A DNA stretch of 44,932 bases from Candidatus Thiosymbion sp. (GCA_018435665.1 JAHDND010000044.1:1-44932); one strand, 5' to 3'; numbered from the stretch's first letter, positions 1 to 8,639 are shown. Made by a program: numbers and translations. Notes: generated from the sequence alone by a model not told the origin.

Positions 1-1
1 C

Positions 2-2338
2 CTCCACCCCGAGGACCGGGAGCGGTGCGAGGGGGAAGTCCGCCAGGCCCTGGCCGGGGAGAAGGACCTGAATATCGAATACCGGGTGATCTGGCCGGAC
101 GGCGCGGCGCGTTACCTGGTGGCCACGGCCAGCGTCGAGCGCGACGCGGGCGGCCAGCCGCTGCGCATGACCGGGGTCAGCTATGACATCACCCAGCGCA
201 AGGCGGGGGAGCAGGCCCTGATCGAGGCCATGGGGTTGGCCGAGGCCGCCAATCACGCCAAGAGTGAATTCCTCGCCAACATGAGCCATGAGATCCGCAC
301 CCCGATGACCGGCATCATCGGCATGGCCCAACTGGCCCTGCGCACCCACCTCGACGATCGCCAGCACGACTGCGTGCGCAAGATCGAGACCTCCGCCCAG
401 TCCCTGCTGCATATCCTCAACGACATCCTCGACTTGTCCAAGATCGAAGCGGGCGTGATGCATCTCGAGGCCATGACCTTCGATCTTTGGCACCTGACCG
501 CCAATGTTCTCCATCTGTTGGATATCCCCGCCGGGGAGAAGGGCCTTCAGCTCGCCCTTGACTATGATCCCAAGCTGGGGACCCACTATCGGGGCGATCC
601 CCTGCGGCTGACTCAGGTCCTCACCAACCTGCTGGCCAATGCCGTCAAATTCACCACGGCGGGGGAAGTACGACTGGTGATCCGCCCGGCCCATCCCAGG
701 AGCCTCCGCTTCGAGATCCGGGATACCGGCATCGGCATGTCCCCGAAAGAGATGGCCGGGCTCTTCCACCCCTTCGCCCAGGCCGATGGCAGCATCACGC
801 GCCGCTACGGTGGCACCGGCCTGGGACTGGCCATCAGCCAGCAACTGGTCAGCCTGATGGGGGGCCGCATCGAGGTGGACAGCACCCCGGGCCAGGGCAG
901 TTGTTTCAGCTTCACGATCCCCGCCATGCCCTGCCCGCCACCCGCCGAGCCGGAGCGGAGGACGGAAGCGGGACGGGCGTCGAATGGTGAGACCGGCGCC
1001 GACACCCCGGCCCCCCCCGCCCTGGCCGCGGCGGGCACCCTGGCCCCCTCCGGGGTACCGGGGTGGAGCAGGGGACTTGCCGGCCGACGCCTCCTGCTGG
1101 TGGAGGACAACCCCATCAACCAGGCCGTGGTGCTGGGTTACCTGGAGGGTAGCGGGCTCGGGGTCGAAGTGGCCGCGGACGGTCAGGAGGGCGTCAGACG
1201 CTTTCAGGGGTCGGCCTTCGACCTGATCCTCATGGACATGCAGATGCCGGTCATGGACGGCCTGGAGGCGACCCGGCGCATCCGCGCCCTGGACCCGCGG
1301 ATTCCGATCATCGCCCTGACCGCCAATGCCTTCGCCGAGGATGTCGCCAGGACCCGGGCCGCGGGTATGAACACCCATCTCAGCAAGCCCATCGATCTGA
1401 GGCATCTTCAGGCCGTCCTGAACCATTTCCTGGCCCCCCAGTCCGGGCTCGGTGATCCGAACCCTCAGGGACTGGTCCCGCCCGCAAAGCCGTTCCCGCC
1501 TCAAAACCAGGTCCTCCCCGGGGGCTCGATCCCACCGCTAGGTACTACGGAGGATAGCGCAACCCTTCACCCCGAGGGCTTGATCCCACCACGAGGCCAC
1601 GCGGAGGATAGCGCGACGCTTCACCTCGACCCGGCGGCGGGTCTGGCGCTGATGAGCGGCAAGGACCAGCTCTACCGCCGGATCTTGGATCAATTCGCCG
1701 CGTCCTATGCCGACCTGGAACTGGATCTGAGTGATCCGGAAACCCGGCGCACCCTCCACAGCCTCAAAGGGCTGAGCGCCAACATCGGCGCGCAGCCCCT
1801 GCGGGAGCGAACCGCCGCCCTGGAAGCGTCCCTCGACCCCGCCCTAGTACCGGCCTTCCGCTGGGAACTGGCGGCGGTGATGGACGCCATCCGCCGCTAC
1901 CTGGATGCGGTAAGGGGAGACGAGAGCCCGGGTGTAGGTACGGGCATGGGTGCTAGCGCGGGCGCGGGAGGGACTTTTGGCAGGGATGTAGACGCGGAAG
2001 AGGGAGTAGGTACTGAAGAAAGTGTTGGCAAGGGGAAAGGTGCGGGCACTGGGGAGAGTTTGGTCAAGGGCGAAGGTGCATGCGCGGGAGAGGCTGTGGG
2101 CAAGGCGGGGGGTCCGGGTGCGCCGCGCCCCGAGGTCAGTCCTGCGCGGAAAGAGGAGCTATTGGCGGACCTCCGCCAACAGGCCCAAGCGGCCAACTCC
2201 CGCCGATGCCGGGAGGTCATCGAAACCCTCACCGCCTTGCACCTGACCCCAGCGGAACAGGCCAGGATGCGACAGGCCGCCGACTTGCTGCAACGAAGGA
2301 ACTATCGGGAATTGATCGCGTTGTCCTGGGAACAGTAG
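2..2338 (+). CDS. Hybrid sensor histidine kinase (PAS-HisKA-HATPase-REC-HPt), 5' end outside window
   Basis: The reading frame is open from the first bases, so the true start lies upstream and any more N-terminal sensor domains are missing. Numbering from the in-frame GTG at 86: a PAS/PAC tail runs upstream to about residue 40 (ends SYDITQRK). HisKA follows with phospho-acceptor His68 in [10 protein letters not shown]. The HATPase domain shows N-box NLLANAVKF, G1 DTGIGM and G2 GGTGLGLAI. The receiver (about 335-447) has its phospho-acceptor Asp at about 384 in LMDMQMPVMDG. An HPt domain follows with His about 558 in HSLKGLSANIGA. All relay residues are present, so a full His-Asp-His phosphorelay is expected. 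No transmembrane segment is visible in the part seen. Between HPt and C-terminus lies a Gly-rich low-complexity stretch (about 612-683), then a helical tail. The output partner is not identifiable here. Confidence 0.9.
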   Translation, partial: LHPEDRERCEGEVRQALAGEKDLNIEYRVIWPDGAARYLVATASVERDAGGQPLRMTGVSYDITQRKAGEQALIEAMGLAEAANHAKSEFLANMSHEIRTPMTGIIGMAQLALRTHLDDRQHDCVRKIETSAQSLLHILNDILDLSKIEAGVMHLEAMTFDLWHLTANVLHLLDIPAGEKGLQLALDYDPKLGTHYRGDPLRLTQVLTNLLANAVKFTTAGEVRLVIRPAHPRSLRFEIRDTGIGMSPKEMAGLFHPFAQADGSITRRYGGTGLGLAISQQLVSLMGGRIEVDSTPGQGSCFSFTIPAMPCPPPAEPERRTEAGRASNGETGADTPAPPALAAAGTLAPSGVPGWSRGLAGRRLLLVEDNPINQAVVLGYLEGSGLGVEVAADGQEGVRRFQGSAFDLILMDMQMPVMDGLEATRRIRALDPRIPIIALTANAFAEDVARTRAAGMNTHLSKPIDLRHLQAVLNHFLAPQSGLGDPNPQGLVPPAKPFPPQNQVLPGGSIPPLGTTEDSATLHPEGLIPPRGHAEDSATLHLDPAAGLALMSGKDQLYRRILDQFAASYADLELDLSDPETRRTLHSLKGLSANIGAQPLRERTAALEASLDPALVPAFRWELAAVMDAIRRYLDAVRGDESPGVGTGMGASAGAGGTFGRDVDAEEGVGTEESVGKGKGAGTGESLVKGEGACAGEAVGKAGGPGAPRPEVSPARKEELLADLRQQAQAANSRRCREVIETLTALHLTPAEQARMRQAADLLQRRNYRELIALSWEQ
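1520..1627 (+). repeat. 54-bp in-frame tandem duplication (2 units) between receiver and HPt
   Basis: Two adjacent 54-bp units (1520-1573 and 1574-1627) encode related 18-residue segments sharing IPP, then EDSATLH. The period is an exact multiple of three, so the frame is kept. The repeat lengthens the linker between the receiver and HPt domains of the hybrid kinase. Identity between units is high at the 3' half and lower in the middle. Confidence 0.8.
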
Positions 2339-2511
2339 CCCAAAGTTTGACGCACTGTTCACCTCAGGCAAGCTGGGAGCGGAAGTTCGCCCCCTCTTCA
2401 AGCCTGGTCCGCGACGCTCGGGGCAGCGCTTGCCCGTCCAGGCTAGGGCTGACAGAATGCTGATTGGATGTAGTAGCTAAATGCGGGCTCTTTTTTCCCT
2501 GCTGGCCGTAC

Positions 2512-2865
2512 ATGAAGGCGCTGAGTATTCGCGATTTGAAAAACAATCCGTCAGCGGCCCTGCGGGAGGCGCAGGTGGACGATCTGGTGGTGGTGATGAA
2601 TCGGCAACAGCCCCAGGCCCTACTGGTGGATCTTGCGCGATTAGGGGTTGCGGATCTGGCCGGGTTGAAATTTGCCCTAGCGGTTGCGCTGTTCCGGCAG
2701 GGCCAGATTTCGCTGGGTTATGCCGCCCGCGTCGCGGGTCTATCGGTTTCGGCCATGATCGAGCGGCTAGGGCGCATGGGCATTCCGATCGTTAATATCG
2801 ACGATCGGGAGTTGGATCACGAGTTGTCCGCGTTCGATACATGGCAAGGAGCCCCGTCCGCCTGA
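2512..2865 (+). CDS. Antitoxin-like protein, Phd-type N-terminus plus UPF0175 C-terminus
   Basis: Start ATG at 2512 gives 117 residues; an in-frame TTG at 2464 would add 16 residues that do not look conserved. The N-terminus (SIRDLKNNPSAALREAQ, then VMNRQQPQALLVDL) looks like a Phd/YefM-type antitoxin fold. The C-terminal half (ALFRQGQISLGYAARVAGLS, then MGIPIVNIDDREL) matches the UPF0175 pattern, a small helix-turn-helix family often paired with DUF3368 PIN toxins. The 3' end overlaps the start of the PIN fragment at 2841 by 25 bases, the usual toxin-antitoxin arrangement. As the partner toxin is broken, this gene is probably an orphan antitoxin. Direct DNA binding and autoregulation are inferred from the family only. 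Confidence 0.75.
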   Translation: MKALSIRDLKNNPSAALREAQVDDLVVVMNRQQPQALLVDLARLGVADLAGLKFALAVALFRQGQISLGYAARVAGLSVSAMIERLGRMGIPIVNIDDRELDHELSAFDTWQGAPSA

Positions 2866-3035
2866 TCATTGCCGATGCCGGGCCGCTGATCGTCCTGTCG
2901 CGGGTCGGGGAGTTGGGCCTTCTCCGGCACGTGTTCGGCCAGGCGACCAATTGCTGGAAAGGGCGCTCGCCTCCGTGGGTGAGGGGTACACCAATGACCC
3001 CTAACGCTGCTACCACCGTCAAAGCGCTCTGCTGA
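2841..3035 (+). pseudogene. Truncated DUF3368 PIN-domain toxin remnant
   Basis: The first 35 or so codons read RLIIADAGPLIVLSRVGEL and then LLRHVFGQ, the typical N-terminus of DUF3368 PIN ribonucleases, including the first acidic active-site residue (Asp of DAGPLI). After GQ the family similarity stops abruptly, and the frame ends at 64 residues where the family is usually about 150-170. The later acidic catalytic residues are absent. The 60 bases beyond contain no recognisable continuation in any frame, so an internal deletion, possibly with a frameshift, is the simplest reading. The overlap with the upstream antitoxin is intact, so decay hit the toxin alone. Confidence 0.7.
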
Positions 3036-3098
3036 GCGAGACTAGCGGCTTGGCATGGGCCGCCTGGCGCTGGATGAAGGCGGACGGCAACTCTTGGA

Positions 3099-3458
3099 TC
3101 AGGAGGGCTTCTTGCGCGGCTGTCCGGCCTTCTCCAGCTCCTCCAGGTAGTCCTTCCATAGACCTTCCTGATTCTGGCCCAAGCGGTAGAGATAGTCCCA
3201 GGAATAGATGCCGGTGTTGTGCTCGTCGTCAAAGTGCAGGCAGACGGCGTAATTGCCGACGGGCTCTATGCGGTCGATGTTGACCTCCTCCTTGCCGACC
3301 TGAAGGATGCGCTGGCCGGGTCCATGGCCCTGGACCTCGGCGGAGGGGGAATAGACGCGCAGGAATTCGCAGGGGAGGTTGAAGTGGGCGCCGTCGTCGA
3401 AGGTCAGTTCGAGCACCTTGGACTGGCGATGGAAATTGATCTCGGTGGGGGTCGGCAT
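3099..3458 (-). CDS. DUF971 / gamma-butyrobetaine hydroxylase-like N-terminal domain protein
   Basis: This 119-residue protein is a single DUF971 (GBBH-like N-terminal) domain. Visible landmarks are LELTFDDGAHFNLPCEFLRV near the start, then EPVGNYAVCLHFDDEHNTGI and SWDYLYRLGQ. In many gammaproteobacteria a gene of this family lies directly downstream of hslVU, as here (136 bases after hslU, same strand). Its molecular role is not settled; related domains occur in 2-oxoglutarate-dependent oxygenases and Fe-S assembly-linked proteins. The ATG at 3458 is preceded on the minus strand by AGAGG at a suitable distance. A strong hairpin (3494-3515) in the gap before it could separate its expression from hslU. 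Confidence 0.85.
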   Translation of the reverse strand: MPTPTEINFHRQSKVLELTFDDGAHFNLPCEFLRVYSPSAEVQGHGPGQRILQVGKEEVNIDRIEPVGNYAVCLHFDDEHNTGIYSWDYLYRLGQNQEGLWKDYLEELEKAGQPRKKPS

Positions 3459-3493
3459 GGGGTTACCTCTGGGGGCATGAGGGAGTCGTCATG

Positions 3494-3515
3494 AAGGGGG
3501 TAGAGTCACCCCCTT
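3494..3515 (-). terminator. Hairpin between hslU and the DUF971 gene (attenuator or weak terminator)
   Basis: A perfect 8-bp inverted repeat, AAGGGGGT and ACCCCCTT with a 6-base loop, lies 79 bases past the hslU stop and 36 bases before the DUF971 start. Neither strand has a convincing T-run, so full intrinsic termination is doubtful. A partial terminator or mRNA-stabilising hairpin within the operon is equally possible. Confidence 0.45.
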
Positions 3516-3594
3516 GACCAGCCTGAATATTCTGGCTTCCGGAAAGGCCGCCAATGGCTGGGCGATATCAGTACCTGTCCCGAGCCAATTCGCC

Positions 3595-4929
3595 TTACAG
3601 GATGTAGCGCGACAGGTCCTCGTTGGCGGCCAGTTCCGACAGATTGCGGTCGACATAGGCCGCATCAATGGCCACCGTCACCCGATCCATCTCGGCGGCG
3701 TTGAAGGAGACCTCCTCCAGCAGCCGTTCCAGCACCGTATGCAGGCGGCGGGCGCCGATGTTCTCGGTGCGCTCGTTGACCTGCCAGGCGACCTCGGCGA
3801 TGCGGCGGATGCCGTCTTCGGTGAACTCCAGATTGACCCCTTCGGTGGCTAGCAGGGCCTTGTACTGCTCGGTGAGGGAGTCGTCCGGCTCGGTGAGGAT
3901 GCGCATGAAGTCCTCGGTGCTCAGGGCCTTGAGTTCCACCCGGATGGGCAGGCGGCCCTGGAGCTCGGGGATCAGGTCCGAGGGCTTGGCGAGGTGGAAG
4001 GCCCCGGAGGCGATGAAAAGAATATGGTCGGTGCGCACCACCCCGTGCTTGGTGGAGATGGCGCAGCCCTCCACCAACGGCAGCAGGTCGCGCTGGACCC
4101 CCTCGCGGGAGACATCGGCGCCGCTGGTATGGTCCGAGCGCCGGCAAACCTTGTCGATCTCGTCGAGGAAGACGATGCCCTGCTGCTCCACCCCCTCCAG
4201 GGCGCGCAGCTTGAGTTCCTCCTCGTTGACGCGCTTGGCCGCCTCCTCGTCGCGAAGCAGCTTCATGGCGTCCGCCACCTTGAGCTTGCGGCGCTTGGTG
4301 CGGTCCCGACCCAGGTTCTGGAACAGGCTCTGGAGCTGACTGGTCATGTCCTCCATGCCCGGCGGGGCCATGATCTCGACGCCAATGGGGGAGGCGCTGA
4401 CCTGGATCTCCACCTCGCGCTCGTCCAGGTCGCCCTGGCGCAGCTTGTCGCGGAACTTCTCCCGGGTGGCGCTGGAGGCCCCGGCGCCCCGGCTGTCCTC
4501 CTCGAAGTTGGACGGCGGCGGCAGCAGGGCGTCCAGGACCCGCTCCTCGGCGGCGGCCTGGGCCTGGTCGCGCAGGCCCTCCATGGCGCGCTGGCGGGCC
4601 ATCTTGACGGCGGTGTCGGCCAGGTCGCGGACGATGGACTCCACGTCCCGCCCCACGTAGCCGACCTCGGTGAACTTGGTGGCCTCGACCTTGATGAAGG
4701 GGGCGTCGGCCAGCTTGGCCAGTCGGCGGGCGATCTCGGTCTTGCCGACGCCGGTGGGGCCGATCATGAGGATATTCTTGGGGGTGATCTCGGAGCGCAT
4801 GGGCTCGGGGATCTGGGCGCGGCGCCAGCGGTTGCGCAACGCCACGGCCACGGCGCGCTTGGCCTCCTCCTGGCCGACGATGTGCTTGTTCAGCTCGGCG
4901 ACGATGCGTTGGGGCGTGATGTCCGACAT
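3595..4929 (-). CDS. hslU: ATP-dependent protease ATPase subunit HslU
   Basis: HslU is the AAA+ unfoldase that feeds substrates into the HslV peptidase. Length 444 residues is essentially that of the E. coli protein. The start [20 protein letters not shown] is typical. Walker A is [17 protein letters not shown], Walker B is [11 protein letters not shown], and sensor/arginine-finger regions are intact ([28 protein letters not shown]). The C-terminus ends in SRYIL, the tail that docks into HslV pockets. The intermediate (I) domain lies around residues 110-240. It is 34 bases downstream of hslV and clearly co-transcribed with it. No odd features. Confidence 0.98.
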   Translation of the reverse strand: MSDITPQRIVAELNKHIVGQEEAKRAVAVALRNRWRRAQIPEPMRSEITPKNILMIGPTGVGKTEIARRLAKLADAPFIKVEATKFTEVGYVGRDVESIVRDLADTAVKMARQRAMEGLRDQAQAAAEERVLDALLPPPSNFEEDSRGAGASSATREKFRDKLRQGDLDEREVEIQVSASPIGVEIMAPPGMEDMTSQLQSLFQNLGRDRTKRRKLKVADAMKLLRDEEAAKRVNEEELKLRALEGVEQQGIVFLDEIDKVCRRSDHTSGADVSREGVQRDLLPLVEGCAISTKHGVVRTDHILFIASGAFHLAKPSDLIPELQGRLPIRVELKALSTEDFMRILTEPDDSLTEQYKALLATEGVNLEFTEDGIRRIAEVAWQVNERTENIGARRLHTVLERLLEEVSFNAAEMDRVTVAIDAAYVDRNLSELAANEDLSRYIL

Positions 4930-4963
4930 GGGGGAGGCTTCCGGGTGAGTGGTCGGGGGAGGC

Positions 4964-5506
4964 TTAGGCCGAGCCCAGTTCCTCGATGGTCAGGTTGTGG
5001 TTGGTATAGACGCAGATGTCCGCGGCGATATGCAGGGAGCGTTCGACGATCTCCCGGGCGGACAGCTCGGTGGCCTCCAGGAGGGCGCGGGCCGCCGCCT
5101 GGGCGAAGGAGCCGCCGGAGCCGATGGCCATCAGCCCCTGCTCTGGCTCCAGGACGTCGCCGGTGCCGGTGATGATCAGGGAGGCGGTCTGGTCGGCGAC
5201 CAGCAGCATGGCCTCCAGGCGCCGCAGCATGCGGTCCATGCGCCAGTCCTTGGCCAGCTCCACGGCGGAGCGGGTCAGGTGGCCCTGATGCTTCTCCAGC
5301 TTGCCCTCGAAGCGCTCGAAGAGGGTGAAGGCGTCCGCCGTCGCCCCGGCGAAGCCCGCCAGCACCCGCTCCTTGTAGAGCCGGCGCACCTTGCGGGCGT
5401 TGCCCTTCATCACCGTCTGCCCCAGGCTGACCTGGCCGTCGCCTCCGATGACCACCTGGCCGCCCCGGCGCACCGAGAGGATGGTGGTGCCGTGCAATAT
5501 CTCCAT
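4964..5506 (-). CDS. hslV: ATP-dependent protease peptidase subunit HslV
   Basis: HslV is the proteasome-related threonine peptidase that forms the double hexameric core of HslVU. The ATG at 5506 gives 180 residues and starts [18 protein letters not shown]; processing after HG would expose the catalytic Thr, a short propeptide pattern common in beta- and gammaproteobacteria. The frame stays open upstream, but an extension would run into the divergent regulator gene and lacks family similarity. A GGGGGA ribosome-binding site precedes the chosen ATG. Conserved features include [29 protein letters not shown] and the late [16 protein letters not shown]. It is first in the hslV-hslU-DUF971 unit. 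I looked for a heat-shock (sigma-32) promoter and found no clear one. Confidence 0.97.
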   Translation of the reverse strand: MEILHGTTILSVRRGGQVVIGGDGQVSLGQTVMKGNARKVRRLYKERVLAGFAGATADAFTLFERFEGKLEKHQGHLTRSAVELAKDWRMDRMLRRLEAMLLVADQTASLIITGTGDVLEPEQGLMAIGSGGSFAQAAARALLEATELSAREIVERSLHIAADICVYTNHNLTIEELGSA

Positions 5507-5544
5507 TGGCTTGTCCCCCGCGAATCGGATGGCCGGCATTCTAC

Positions 5545-5552
5545 TGTAAAAT
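5545..5552 (+). promoter_or_regulatory. Candidate extended -10 element of the response regulator gene
   Basis: TGTAAAAT resembles an extended -10 (TGnTAnnnT-like). Its 3' end is only 6 bases before the regulator ATG at 5559, so transcription from it would give a nearly leaderless mRNA. No good -35 is visible. The hslV and regulator genes are divergent with a 52-base gap, so both promoters must fit here or lie inside the opposite gene. Confidence 0.35.
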
Positions 5553-5558
5553 CCCGGA

Positions 5559-6218
5559 ATGGCCCGTATCGCCCTGCTCGAAGACGAAACCCTGCTGCGC
5601 AAGGAGCTGGCCGCGTTCCTGATCAAGCGTGGCCATGAGGTGGTACAGGCCGGCACCCTGGCCGAATTCTGGCCGCTGATGCCCCTGGCGGACATCGCCA
5701 TCCTCGATCTCATGCTCCCCGATGGCAGCGGCGAGGAGGTCGCGCGACGCTTGCGGCAGGAGTATCCCCGGGTGGGCATCCTGATGCTCACGGCACGGGG
5801 GGCGATCCAGGATCGGTTACAGGGCCTGGACGCCGGGGCCGACCATTATCTGGTCAAGCCGTTCCGGCTAGTGGAACTGGCGGCCATCATCGACGCCCTG
5901 CTGCGCCGCCTGGGGGTCGGCTGGCGCCTGGATGGCCAACGGCGGCTACTCATCGCCCCGGACGGCTTCAGCAGTGCCCTGTCCGTCGCGGAGATGACGC
6001 TGTTCAATCTGTTGTGCGATCACCCCGGGGCAGTCGTGACCCAACGGACGCTGGTGGAGGCCCTGGGCTTCGACTGGCTGGACTATGACCGCCGGCGCCT
6101 GGACAAGCTGGTCAGCCGCCTGCGGCATCGCTGGCAGGAGGAGTCCGGCGAGGAACTACCCCTCAGGACCGAGTACCGCCACGGTTACAGCTTCGGCGCC
6201 CCGATCCAGCGGCTATGA
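5559..6218 (+). CDS. OmpR-family response regulator (REC + winged helix)
   Basis: This is a 219-residue two-component regulator. The receiver has the acidic pair (EDE at 8-10), the phospho-acceptor Asp50 in ILDLMLPDG, the conserved Thr in LMLTARG and the Lys in LVKPF. The C-terminal half (about 125-213) is a winged helix of OmpR/PhoB type, with [20 protein letters not shown] and [12 protein letters not shown], then YRHGYSF at the wing. It converges on the DISM kinase at 6308-8590 (89 bases between stops), which is its likely partner. OmpR-type proteins bind tandem direct repeats spaced about 10-11 bp; such repeats exist at 8591 and 8828 and are plausible targets (inference). Confidence 0.92.
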   Translation: MARIALLEDETLLRKELAAFLIKRGHEVVQAGTLAEFWPLMPLADIAILDLMLPDGSGEEVARRLRQEYPRVGILMLTARGAIQDRLQGLDAGADHYLVKPFRLVELAAIIDALLRRLGVGWRLDGQRRLLIAPDGFSSALSVAEMTLFNLLCDHPGAVVTQRTLVEALGFDWLDYDRRRLDKLVSRLRHRWQEESGEELPLRTEYRHGYSFGAPIQRL

Positions 6219-6307
6219 TCCAGGGGTGCCGAATACGGCTCCTCATGGCATCCCCCATCTCTTTTCGGTTCCCCGGCTCGGGTGACGGACCCTGGCGCCA
6301 CCAGCGA

Positions 6308-8590
6308 TCAGCCCGGTAGCCAGATGCGGAACCGGCAGCCCTGGCCGGGTTCGCTGGTGACGGTCAGGGTCCCGCCCTGGGTCTGGATCAGGCGCCGGGC
6401 GAGGTAGAGCCCGAGCCCCTTGCCGGGTTTGCCAACCGCCGTGGGACCGCGCGCCAGGGGCTCGAACAGCCCCGCCAGCGTCGCCGGGTCCAGACCGGGG
6501 CCGTCGTCGATCACGTCCAGCCAGATGCCATCGCTGGCCCGGCGCCCGGCGCGCTGGCCGCGTAACACCACCTGGGTCCCCGGTGGGGTGTATTTCACCG
6601 CGTTGTCCGCCAGGTTGTGCAAGGCCAGGCGGGTCAATTCCGGATCGCAGCGGCAGGTCGGGGGCATCCCCTCCGCCTCGACCCGCAGGCGTTGGCCCTC
6701 GGCCAGGACCCGGGCCGCCTGGGCGGCATCCTCCAGCAAGAGCCGCGGGTCATAGAGGACCGGCTCCGCCCCCGGGCGCAGGAGCGTAAAGCGTTCCTCC
6801 TCCAGATAGCCGTCCAGGAGGTGGGACATGCGGGCGGTGACCTGCTGGATCTGATGGTAGCGGGTGCGGGTCTCCTCATCGGCCTGTGCGCCGTCGAGCT
6901 CCAGGTTCTGGGCGATGGTGTCGATGACCGCCAGGGGGGTGCGCAGCTCATGGGAGACGGTGGCCAGAAATTCCCGCAACTCGGCCTGGACGCGCCGTTC
7001 CTGATCCAGGGCGGTCTGGACCTGCGTCATGGCCTGCCGCAACTCACGGGTGCGCTCATCCACCTCCCGCTCCAGGGTGGCGGCATGGGCGGCCTGCAAC
7101 TCCGCGGCCCGGCGTTCCGCCGCCAGCTTGTCGTCCCGCAGTAGATTGAAGCGACTCCCCAACGCCAGCGCCAGGAGGATGATCTCCAGGGTACTGCCGA
7201 TATTCAGGCCATTCGCGGTCCAGAGATTATGGGGAATCAGGCCCGGCAGATAGCCCAGCCCATTGACCAGCACCCCCAGGAACAGGAACGACCAGGCCAG
7301 GACGAACCAGCGCGCGGGACGGAAGCCCTGGCGAACGGCATGGACCCCCGCGACCAGGTACGCCAGGACCAGGACCCAACTGGTGAACAGATATCCGCCA
7401 TAGACCGGGGCCAGGGGTGGGCTCCAGCCCGCGTAACTGGCCACCTTGACCAGGACCGGCAGGGTCATCAGGGCCGTCAACCCGAGTATGAGCCGATGCA
7501 CCACTGGGGTTCGGCGCCGGGTATCGAGGAAATGGACGACAAAGAGGGTGCCCCCCAGGCTGGCCAGCCAGGACAGCAGCAGGTTGAACTGGTTGTTCCA
7601 CCAGGACTGATCCGGCCACAGATACTGATAGCCATAGCCAAGCAGGCCCAGATTCCAGAACAGCATCAGGGCCAGGTAGAGGGCGTAAAAGAGGAAGTTG
7701 CGGTGCCAGGTGGAGAAGAACAGCAACAGGTGATAAAGCAGCAGGGCCAGGAGGGCGCCGCAGTAGGCGCCGCCCAGGACATTGCCCCACTGACTGGCGG
7801 TCTGAAAGGCCCGGACCTCCCAGAGGCGCAACGCCATGGGCCGGAACAGGCCATCACTGAGGGCCAGCCGCAGCAGGATCTGATGGGTTTCGCCCGCCGG
7901 CAGGTACAGGGGAAAGGCAAAGTCGCGGGTCTCCAGGGGCCGGGTGGCGAAGGGGCGCTGATCCCCGGTCTGCCAACTGCCCACCACCCCGGCGCCGTGG
8001 AGCTGGTACAGGTCCACCCAGTCCAGCAGCGGCCAGTCCACCTGCAGCACCCGGCGCTGGTCTTGGCCGGTCTGATTCGTGAGGCTGAATCTCACCCACC
8101 AGGCGGACGCACTGAAGCCGACCTGGATCGCCGGGTAGGGATTCGCCTGCCAAAGACCCTCGGGCAGGGCCAGGACGGCGTCCAGGTCGAAGTCCTGGCC
8201 GGGGTCCTCGAAGACGTCGAACTGGGTGATGGACCCGATGCCTTGCCCGGTGTCAGCGAGGAGGATGCGGGGCGCGGCGGGGTCCCGGGAATGTAAGCCG
8301 ATTACATGGCTGGTCACACCGCTGATCACATCTGCGGTCGAATCCGCGGTTGCACCTCCGGTCACATCGCTGGTCACCTCTCCGATCGCATCCGTGGTCG
8401 CATCCGCGAATGCATCCCCGGTCGCATCCCCGATGGCCAAGGCCAGGAGACACAGGGCAAGCAGACTTGGGACCAGCAGGCAGCTCAGGGCCCGCAACCG
8501 GTGCCACTCCAGCCTGTGCCACTCCTGCCCGCGTTGAAAGGGCCGCTTCCGCCGCGGGCAATCAGGAGCCCTGTCGTGCCAAGGGTTCAT
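6308..8590 (-). CDS. Sensor histidine kinase with 7TMR-DISM membrane module
   Basis: At 760 residues, the protein starts with a basic, Trp/His-containing N-terminus and a hydrophobic segment (about 33-53), then an odd Ala/Asp/Thr/Val repeat region (about 54-97). A periplasmic 7TMR-DISM extracellular domain follows (about 118-260; ASAWWVRFSLTNQTGQD is typical), then seven membrane helices (about 275-475). A coiled coil (KLAAERRAAELQ to the REL region) leads to HisKA with the His in ATVSHELRTPL, and a HATPase with NLADNAVKYTPPG, DDGPGLD and GKGLGLYLARR. DISM kinases respond to envelope or carbohydrate-like signals; the ligand is unknown. The ATG at 8590 directly abuts a direct-repeat box, leaving no room for a normal ribosome-binding site, so the real start may lie further in. 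The likely partner is the regulator at 5559. Confidence 0.9.
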   Translation of the reverse strand: MNPWHDRAPDCPRRKRPFQRGQEWHRLEWHRLRALSCLLVPSLLALCLLALAIGDATGDAFADATTDAIGEVTSDVTGGATADSTADVISGVTSHVIGLHSRDPAAPRILLADTGQGIGSITQFDVFEDPGQDFDLDAVLALPEGLWQANPYPAIQVGFSASAWWVRFSLTNQTGQDQRRVLQVDWPLLDWVDLYQLHGAGVVGSWQTGDQRPFATRPLETRDFAFPLYLPAGETHQILLRLALSDGLFRPMALRLWEVRAFQTASQWGNVLGGAYCGALLALLLYHLLLFFSTWHRNFLFYALYLALMLFWNLGLLGYGYQYLWPDQSWWNNQFNLLLSWLASLGGTLFVVHFLDTRRRTPVVHRLILGLTALMTLPVLVKVASYAGWSPPLAPVYGGYLFTSWVLVLAYLVAGVHAVRQGFRPARWFVLAWSFLFLGVLVNGLGYLPGLIPHNLWTANGLNIGSTLEIILLALALGSRFNLLRDDKLAAERRAAELQAAHAATLEREVDERTRELRQAMTQVQTALDQERRVQAELREFLATVSHELRTPLAVIDTIAQNLELDGAQADEETRTRYHQIQQVTARMSHLLDGYLEEERFTLLRPGAEPVLYDPRLLLEDAAQAARVLAEGQRLRVEAEGMPPTCRCDPELTRLALHNLADNAVKYTPPGTQVVLRGQRAGRRASDGIWLDVIDDGPGLDPATLAGLFEPLARGPTAVGKPGKGLGLYLARRLIQTQGGTLTVTSEPGQGCRFRIWLPG
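8300..8431 (-). repeat. 12-bp minisatellite, 11 units, inside the DISM kinase gene
   Basis: Eleven consecutive 12-base units (typical plus-strand unit GGTCGCATCCGC) run without interruption. They encode eleven 4-residue units such as GDAT, ADAT, GEVT and SDVT in the region just after the first hydrophobic segment. Unit identity is imperfect, but the period is exact. The repeat probably forms an extended linker outside the membrane and could change length by slippage or recombination without breaking the frame. Confidence 0.85.
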
Positions 8591-8634
8591 GTCAGAACTT
8601 GTCAGAACACCGGGTCAGGCTTTTTGGCATGATG
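8591..8634 (+). promoter_or_regulatory. Direct-repeat regulatory box, copy 1, with conserved downstream element
   Basis: GTCAGAACTTGTCAGAAC (8591-8608) is a direct repeat of GTCAGAAC with a 10-bp period. The sequence TTTTGGCATGATG follows at 8622-8634. The same two elements with identical 31-bp offset recur at 8828-8871. CATGAT could serve as a -10 hexamer, with the repeat replacing a -35 as in OmpR/PhoB-type class II promoters. The box also touches the kinase start codon on the other strand, so it may control both directions. Confidence 0.6.
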
Positions 8635-8639
8635 CGTTC

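Noticed and set aside
2950..3098. A second small gene after the PIN remnant
   Set aside because: Short frames here have no start with a ribosome-binding site or any family resemblance; they may be toxin debris.
5507..5660. Sigma-32 heat-shock promoter for hslV
   Set aside because: No CTTGAA followed at correct spacing by CCCCAT-like sequence on the minus strand.
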